Origin: Faecalispora anaeroviscerum
GTDB lineage: Bacteria > Bacillota > Clostridia > Oscillospirales > Acutalibacteraceae
NCBI RefSeq assembly: GCF_947568225.1
Contig: NZ_CANOOQ010000001.1
Coordinates: 1,612,001 to 1,676,000, forward strand
DNA length: 64,000 nucleotides
Reading direction: 5' to 3'
How positions within the stretch are numbered: position 1 is the stretch's first letter; each line of letters starts with the position of its first letter. This document shows positions 60,213 to 64,000 of the stretch, piece by piece. A model generated the notes under the pieces. That model saw nothing but the letters and a program-made list of their open reading frames with translations. It did no database searches and was not told the DNA's origin. A program made the position numbers and the translations under genes.

Positions 60213-60217
60213 CCGTT

Positions 60218-60415
60218 TTATTTTGCCGCTGAAAGTAAATCTTTTATGGCAGCTTGCCTACTTACAGACTTGTCTGCCATATGCTGCTCAATCTTTTTTA
60301 TTAAAGAAGTCTTTCGTTTTACCGCTCCGACCAGCATCGAAATTGTCAAATCTGACAGCTCTGATTTTTTGCTGCTTTCTTCGATTTGCTCGCTTATGGT
60401 TAAGTTTATCTAGCG
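60218..60415 (-). pseudogene. Truncated small protein, C-terminal part
   Basis: A minus-strand frame with no start after an in-frame stop encodes SEQIEESSKKSELSDLTISM, then LVGAVKRKTSLIKKIEQHMA and AAIKDLLSAAK before TAA 60220-60218. A terminator follows. The codon pattern looks real but there is no ATG/GTG with a ribosome site, so I read it as a remnant. Family not identified. Confidence 0.4.
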
Positions 60416-60524
60416 AATAAGTGCTATAAATAAATAGAACCCGCATACCCGTACATTGCTGTGGACTTTCTTCCTCCATTTGTGTATGATAGTTCTATCG
60501 AGCCCAAAGAACAGGAGTATAACA

Positions 60525-61031
60525 ATGACACACGATGAACATTGCGGCTGCAACTGCGACCATGAATACCCCCATCAGGCCAGTTCCAATACCGCGCCGA
60601 TTGAGGTGACGGAAAACCAAAAGGACTTTCTCCATCATCTCGGTCACAGCCATTATCTACCCGTGGCCCGGTTTACTATAAAGGATAGCCGGGAGGAGGA
60701 GTATGTCTCCACCGCCCTGGCACCAGTTTTCCTTTGCTCGGCAACCGACGACATGAAGACGGTCAAAGAGGCAGGCATCTTCCTGCAAAGACTGGAAGAC
60801 TTAGGCCTAATCACCTTAGACTACGACATCCCCTTGCACGGGTACGGTTATGAGGAGTACAAATCAAGCGCACTTTACGAGTATTTCTGCGCAACGGTGG
60901 CAGAGGCGGCCTCCAGGCCCAACTTTTTGGGCAATACCCCGGTGCTGGAACTGGGCAGCATAGCCCTGACTGAAGATGGGGAGCAGATTTCTGCCGCGCA
61001 CTGCGACCACAATCACCATCACCACGAATAG
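60525..61031 (+). CDS. His/Cys-rich protein of unknown function
   Basis: A 168-residue soluble protein. The N-terminus is metal-ligand rich (MTHDEHCGCNCDHEYPH) and the C-terminus ends HCDHNHHHHE. Between them lies a folded domain (FLHHLGHSHYLPVARFTIKD, VPVFLCSATDDMKTVKEAGI-like segment, and DIPLHGYGYEEYKSSALYEY). The family is not recognised. Metal binding or metallochaperone-like storage is a reasonable guess from composition only. Start ATG 60525 follows AGGAG. It is single-gene, flanked by terminators, in the repeated att-like region. Confidence 0.75.
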   Translation: MTHDEHCGCNCDHEYPHQASSNTAPIEVTENQKDFLHHLGHSHYLPVARFTIKDSREEEYVSTALAPVFLCSATDDMKTVKEAGIFLQRLEDLGLITLDYDIPLHGYGYEEYKSSALYEYFCATVAEAASRPNFLGNTPVLELGSIALTEDGEQISAAHCDHNHHHHE

Positions 61032-61111
61032 TAAGATGGAAAAGGTGCTTTGCTGGCGGAACCTCCTTAAGAATACCTCTGCCTAAAATTCCGCTGGGGC
61101 CAGAACAAAAA

Positions 61112-61165
61112 CGGAAAAACCGCATCAGACAGCTCTTTTCGATCTGTTTAGTGCGGTTTTTCTTT
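61112..61165. terminator. Terminator copy 3 (possible att remnant)
   Basis: AAAAACCGCA and TGCGGTTTTTC with inner AGACAG/CTGT pairing and a TTTTCTTTTGC tail, closely resembling the hairpin after tRNA-Pro. Lies between the plus His-rich gene and the minus small-protein gene. Confidence 0.65.
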
Positions 61166-61168
61166 TGC

Positions 61169-61315
61169 CTATCTTTTGGTATTCGGCCCTAGCGCCTCCT
61201 TTTTGGTGTTATGACTTTGATTCTGGTTTTCAGGCTTGCCTTTAGAAACATCTGCACTGATTCCTTGATTGCTTGCTCGGTCGTCGGTGGTTAACGTTTT
61301 ATTTTGATTGTCCAT
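61169..61315 (-). CDS. Small hydrophilic protein, paralogue 1
   Basis: A 48-residue, very hydrophilic protein (MDNQNKTLTTDDRASNQGIS ... KPENQNQSHNTKKEALGP). ATG 61315 is preceded by CTGAGGTGATA, the same leader as the small gene at 61985-62119, and both share an ENQNQS(H/N)NTKK core. Composition (Asn, Lys, Asp, Gln) resembles small acid-soluble spore-type peptides, but I claim no family. Too short for common gene finders. Confidence 0.65.
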   Translation of the reverse strand: MDNQNKTLTTDDRASNQGISADVSKGKPENQNQSHNTKKEALGPNTKR

Positions 61316-61545
61316 ACTATCACCTCAGGAGTAGCTTGTACGAATCAGCAAAGTTTATCCAAAGAAGAAAGATTGATAAAGGGTCCCCTACCAATCCTTT
61401 CTGATGAAGCGACCCAACCAAAGCAGTTCTGAATTGTCGGATTGGAATGGGATAACATATGTTTTAAGATTGCTAACGGCGTATTGCAAAAATGGGGAAT
61501 TTATCATCTATTTTGCTTTAGTTTTTATAAGAGAAGGCGCTTCAA
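61316..61545. other. Short gap before the HsmA gene
   Basis: Less than 250 bases. AT-rich and presumably holds the divergent promoters for the small protein gene and the HsmA gene; no further gene seen. Confidence 0.4.
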
Positions 61546-61914
61546 ATGGCAGGTGCAATTGTTACCATTACGCTTGCGTTCCTTTTTTATACGATCGGAG
61601 TCTGGGCAGAAAAATATCACGGCTCTTTAAAAAACTGGCATGTCATCGTTTTTTGGATCGGATTTGCTTTCGATACGATTGGAACAATGTTAATGCGAGG
61701 ACTTTCACATATGTTATGGACATTTAATTTTCACAGTATAACAGGTATTCTTGCGATTGCGTTAATGTTATTTCATGCGGTTTGGGCTACGTATACCCTC
61801 CTGAAAGGAAATGAAATACAAAAGCAGAATTTTCATAAATTCAGCATTCTTGTCTGGGTAATTTGGCTTATTCCGTACTTTTCAGGAATGATTGTAGGAA
61901 TGACAAACAGATAA
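61546..61914 (+). CDS. HsmA family membrane protein
   Basis: A 122-residue, four-helix membrane protein (VTITLAFLFYTIGVWAEKYH, GFAFDTIGTMLMRGLSHMLW, LAIALMLFHAVWATYTLLKG). It matches the HsmA family as I recall it (TIGR03987), small integral membrane proteins of unknown function. The conserved FDTIGT pattern is present. Start ATG 61546 follows AGAAGG. It is followed by a hairpin (61951) and the convergent small gene. Confidence 0.8.
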   Translation: MAGAIVTITLAFLFYTIGVWAEKYHGSLKNWHVIVFWIGFAFDTIGTMLMRGLSHMLWTFNFHSITGILAIALMLFHAVWATYTLLKGNEIQKQNFHKFSILVWVIWLIPYFSGMIVGMTNR

Positions 61915-61950
61915 GGCATAGCAGAAAGGTCCGCATAAGCTACCCCGCCA

Positions 61951-61981
61951 AGAAAGCCGCCCTGTGAAAACGGGCGGCTTT
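61951..61981. terminator. Terminator between HsmA and the small gene
   Basis: GAAAGCCGCCC (61951-61961) pairs with GGGCGGCTTTC (61971-61981). Serves both converging genes. Confidence 0.7.
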
Positions 61982-61984
61982 CGA

Positions 61985-62119
61985 TTACACATCATTCGGT
62001 TTTGCAGACTGCTTTTTCGTATTATTACTCTGGTTTTGATTTTCTTCTGTGATCGGAGTTTGTCCGTTGCATTTTTTCTCACGGACTCCCTTGGGATCGG
62101 GCTGACTGTCTTTTGGCAT
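61985..62119 (-). CDS. Small hydrophilic protein, paralogue 2
   Basis: A 44-residue protein (MPKDSQPDPKGVREKKCNGQ ... ENQNQSNNTKKQSAKPNDV) with the same ribosome site, CTGAGGTGATA, and the same ENQNQS.NTKK core as the one at 61169-61315. One cysteine. Very hydrophilic; function unknown. Confidence 0.65.
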   Translation of the reverse strand: MPKDSQPDPKGVREKKCNGQTPITEENQNQSNNTKKQSAKPNDV

Positions 62120-62265
62120 CTTTATCACCTCAGGCTCAGTTTTCCCAGAGGAACTATCATCCATTCATCTAACCGAATTACAAGTTGGGGTCATAACAGG
62201 TGTACTAAAACCCTAGCCCAAAATCAGGCCGGAGAGCGTTTCGGCTCTTACGTGCTTGCGCATTC

Positions 62266-63417
62266 TCAAGCATAATCCAAATCAATATTCATCTGGATTT
62301 GCGCACTCGGATCATGGCGCAGCAATTCTTTGGTTACCTGCTTACGGAATTCCGAAAAATTGTGAACACTGAAATCCACTACAATATCAAAGCGGATCAT
62401 ATGGTTGTCTTTGTCATAATTAAAAGCGTGAAGACTGATCGCACCCGGAACCGATAAAATAATCTGCCGAACATGTTCACGCATCGCAACAATCTCTTGG
62501 TCGTACGTATTGACCGAGTACAAGCCGAAGGTAAAATAGATCCCAAACTTGTGCAGAACGTCCTTTTGAGCTGCCGTCATGGTTTCATATGCCTTTTCCA
62601 CGGTTACCGTATCCGGTATTTCCACATTTAGAGAGCCAAGGCTATTCACCGGGCCGTAGTTATGCAGAATCAAATCATAGGCGCCCATGATCGGCTCGTA
62701 TTTCAGAACCTCTGCCTTTATATTTTCCGCCAGCTCTTTTTCTGGCCTTTCGCCGATGATACTGCTCAAGGTATCCCGTATCAGTCCGATACCGGTATAC
62801 AGAATGAACAACGACAGCAGCGCACCAACATAGCCGTCTACATGCCAGCCGGTCAGCTTGGCCACTACGGCGGCAACTACAGTGACGACAGACGCGATGA
62901 CATCCATCTTTGCATCCGTTCCCGAAGCAATCAGGGAGTCGGAATCCGCTGCCTTACCGGCGGCAATATGAAAGCGGGACAAGAGCCATTTTCCCAAAAT
63001 CGTGATCGATAAAACAATCAGTTGGGCGGCGGTGAAATAAACGTCCTGCGGCTGTAAAATACGCTGTGCGCTCGTTTTCAGAAATTCGATGCCGGTCATC
63101 AGCACGATAACGGAAACAATCAACCCCGAAACATATTCAATCCGGCCGTAGCCAAGCGGGTGCTTTCGATCCGGCGGCCTCTCAGACAGCTTTAAACCAG
63201 CCAGCGTTATAACAGAAGACAGTGCATCCGATAAATTATTGACCGCATCGGATAAAATGGAAACGGAATTTGCAATGGTACCAACCACCAGCTTTACGCC
63301 TGCAAAAATGATATTTGCAATTATTCCGGAGGCGCTTGCCAAGCGGATTAGCTTAGAACGCTTTTCCGGAGATTTTTTCTCGTTGGTAAGAAGGGTTTTG
63401 CCCCAATTTTCAAACAT
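62266..63417 (-). CDS. Cation diffusion facilitator (CDF) transporter
   Basis: A 383-residue CDF metal-proton antiporter. Six transmembrane helices with SILSDAVNNLSDALSSVITL (first metal-site DxxxD) and ASGTDAKMDVIASVVTVVAA (second), RKHPLGYGRIEYVSGL, and a C-terminal cytoplasmic metal-binding fold (DLILHNYGPVNSLGSLNVEI). Exports Zn2+, Fe2+, Mn2+ or similar; specificity cannot be read here. Starts with ATG 63417 after AGAGGATG. The His-rich protein gene is 1.2 kb away. Confidence 0.93.
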   Translation of the reverse strand: MFENWGKTLLTNEKKSPEKRSKLIRLASASGIIANIIFAGVKLVVGTIANSVSILSDAVNNLSDALSSVITLAGLKLSERPPDRKHPLGYGRIEYVSGLIVSVIVLMTGIEFLKTSAQRILQPQDVYFTAAQLIVLSITILGKWLLSRFHIAAGKAADSDSLIASGTDAKMDVIASVVTVVAAVVAKLTGWHVDGYVGALLSLFILYTGIGLIRDTLSSIIGERPEKELAENIKAEVLKYEPIMGAYDLILHNYGPVNSLGSLNVEIPDTVTVEKAYETMTAAQKDVLHKFGIYFTFGLYSVNTYDQEIVAMREHVRQIILSVPGAISLHAFNYDKDNHMIRFDIVVDFSVHNFSEFRKQVTKELLRHDPSAQIQMNIDLDYA

Positions 63418-63676
63418 CCTCTCCCCTCGATTCTTTATGGGATGTGTTATAGAAGATTATAGTCCTTTTTTGCATTTTCGCAAGTCACTAAAACGTCCGC
63501 GATTAAGAAAAACAGGTGCTGGTTGAAATCCCTGATTTTGCCTGTTCTTTCCATTTCAAACGCATATGTAATTTATGTACATAATTCGATTTACTTCGAT
63601 AGATGGTTATGTTACAATGCACTTGTCAGATAGCGTAAGTTTCCTGTATTTATGGAAAGAAGCAGGTGATTTTATT

Positions 63677-63952
63677 ATGGAGGTCATTTTAAAAAATCTC
63701 ATGGAATCGATGGTTCTTCAAAAATTGGATGAAACGATCGATAAGCTAGGGTGCTGCCAATGTGACAAATGCAGAATGGATATTGCTTCTTATGCCTTAA
63801 ACCGTCTTCCTCCTAAATACGTGGCCACCTATGAGGGAGAAGTGTATTCAAAGCTCGATGCTTTTACTCTTCAGTGCGAAACAGATCTGTTAAACGCACT
63901 GTACCAAGCGGCGCAGGTGGTAACCCAAAATCCCCGCCACAAAAATCCATAA
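63677..63952 (+). CDS. ComFB-like late competence development protein
   Basis: A ~91-residue protein with the ComFB pattern: an N-terminal helix (EVILKNLMESMVLQKLDETI), CCQCDKCRMDIASYALNRLP (cysteine cluster) and PPKYVATYEGEVYSKLDAFT. In B. subtilis ComFB belongs to the comF operon; recent work links related proteins to cyclic-di-nucleotide binding. Start ATG 63677 follows AGGTG; an in-frame ATG at 63575 would extend it but looks non-coding. No comFA/comFC neighbour here. Confidence 0.85.
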   Translation: MEVILKNLMESMVLQKLDETIDKLGCCQCDKCRMDIASYALNRLPPKYVATYEGEVYSKLDAFTLQCETDLLNALYQAAQVVTQNPRHKNP

Positions 63953-64000
63953 TATCGCTGCTTGAGGTTTATATTTGCCTTTCCGCCCCGAGACCTTTCG

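Larger units (their letters stand above)
52286..61165. mobile_element. Decayed integrated element(s) at tRNA-Pro
   Basis: The region starts at the tRNA-Pro 3' end with a broken integrase and carries phage tail, late-regulator and terminase fragments plus cargo genes. The tRNA 3' flank with its AACCGCAT...GCGGTTTTTCTTT terminator (52286-52350) recurs in part at 60069-60124 (CCAGCTTTTA plus a similar terminator) and at about 61090-61165 (terminator with AGACAGC). I read these as att remnants of at least two tandem insertions. The boundaries are inference; no intact att pair is proven. Confidence 0.5.

Noticed and set aside
60085..60420. 111-codon plus-strand frame
   Set aside because: Starts inside a terminator hairpin and overlaps the better minus-strand remnant.
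61404..61727. 107-codon plus-strand frame overlapping HsmA
   Set aside because: Wrong-frame shadow of the HsmA gene.
1..64000. CRISPR arrays
   Set aside because: No direct-repeat/spacer series of the right periodicity was seen.
1..64000. Intact insertion sequences or transposases
   Set aside because: No transposase reading frame recognised; the only recombinase is the broken tyrosine integrase.

Overview
The window looks like chromosomal DNA of an anaerobic, endospore-forming member of the Clostridia, most likely the Oscillospiraceae/Ruminococcaceae side. The basis is the spoIVB-spo0A pair, a SpoIID-type and a SpoIIQ-like protein, the clostridial GlgC+GlgD pair in a glycogen operon, a B. 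subtilis-type SOS box before lexA, a T-box leader, and strong Shine-Dalgarno sequences with TTG/GTG starts. Species cannot be named from sequence alone. Base composition is mixed by eye, with clearly AT-rich islands at about 35.8-38.9 kb and parts of 56.6-63.5 kb.

Layout. 0-11.9 kb: housekeeping and regulatory genes (YaiI/YqxD, YjbR, a PrpR/cyclase-like regulator, Cu/Zn SOD, rsmA, a Crp-type regulator, azlCD, leuB, leuA under a Leu T-box, a histidine phosphatase, an XRE regulator). 12-19.1 kb: a glycogen operon glgB-glgC-glgD-glgA followed by a GH3 enzyme. 19.8-25.4 kb: a soluble PocR-MCP sensor, gap, a membrane protein, spoIID and a gene-free block of inverted repeats. 25.4-31.2 kb: a very large secreted surface protein with a consensus promoter and long leader, a MORN-repeat protein and a small YtxH-like protein. 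31.3-35.8 kb: trmL and the lower-glycolysis cluster pgk-tpiA-gpmI. 35.8-38.9 kb: an AT-rich BlaI/M56-protease locus with secreted products. 39-46.6 kb: a serine hydrolase, cinA, thiI, a cysteine desulfurase, a Fur-family regulator, a SAP-domain protein and lexA. 46.7-51.2 kb: a candidate small RNA, a SpoIIQ-like peptidase, spoIVB, spo0A and a phosphodiester glycosidase. 51.3-52.3 kb: a sirtuin and tRNA-Pro(GGG).

From tRNA-Pro rightwards (52.3-61.2 kb) lies a decayed integrated element: a frameshifted tyrosine integrase, a contractile-tail gene fragment (gp10-like, terminator, broken sheath, tube, tail chaperone with a -1 frameshift site), cargo genes and fragments of a phage late regulator and terminase. 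Three copies of a terminator resembling the tRNA 3' flank may mark old attachment sites. 61.1-64 kb: two paralogous tiny hydrophilic proteins, an HsmA-family membrane protein, a cation-efflux transporter and a ComFB-like protein.

The most interesting candidates are: the BlaI/M56 locus, where two related AT-rich palindromes overlap two promoters that drive the repressor/protease operon and a secreted protein, with a tiny secreted-peptide gene (1-nt frameshift) just after the protease; a small RNA between lexA and the spoIIQ-like gene with a 5' hairpin, C-rich anti-Shine-Dalgarno motifs and a terminator; and a dispersed family of palindromic intergenic repeats.
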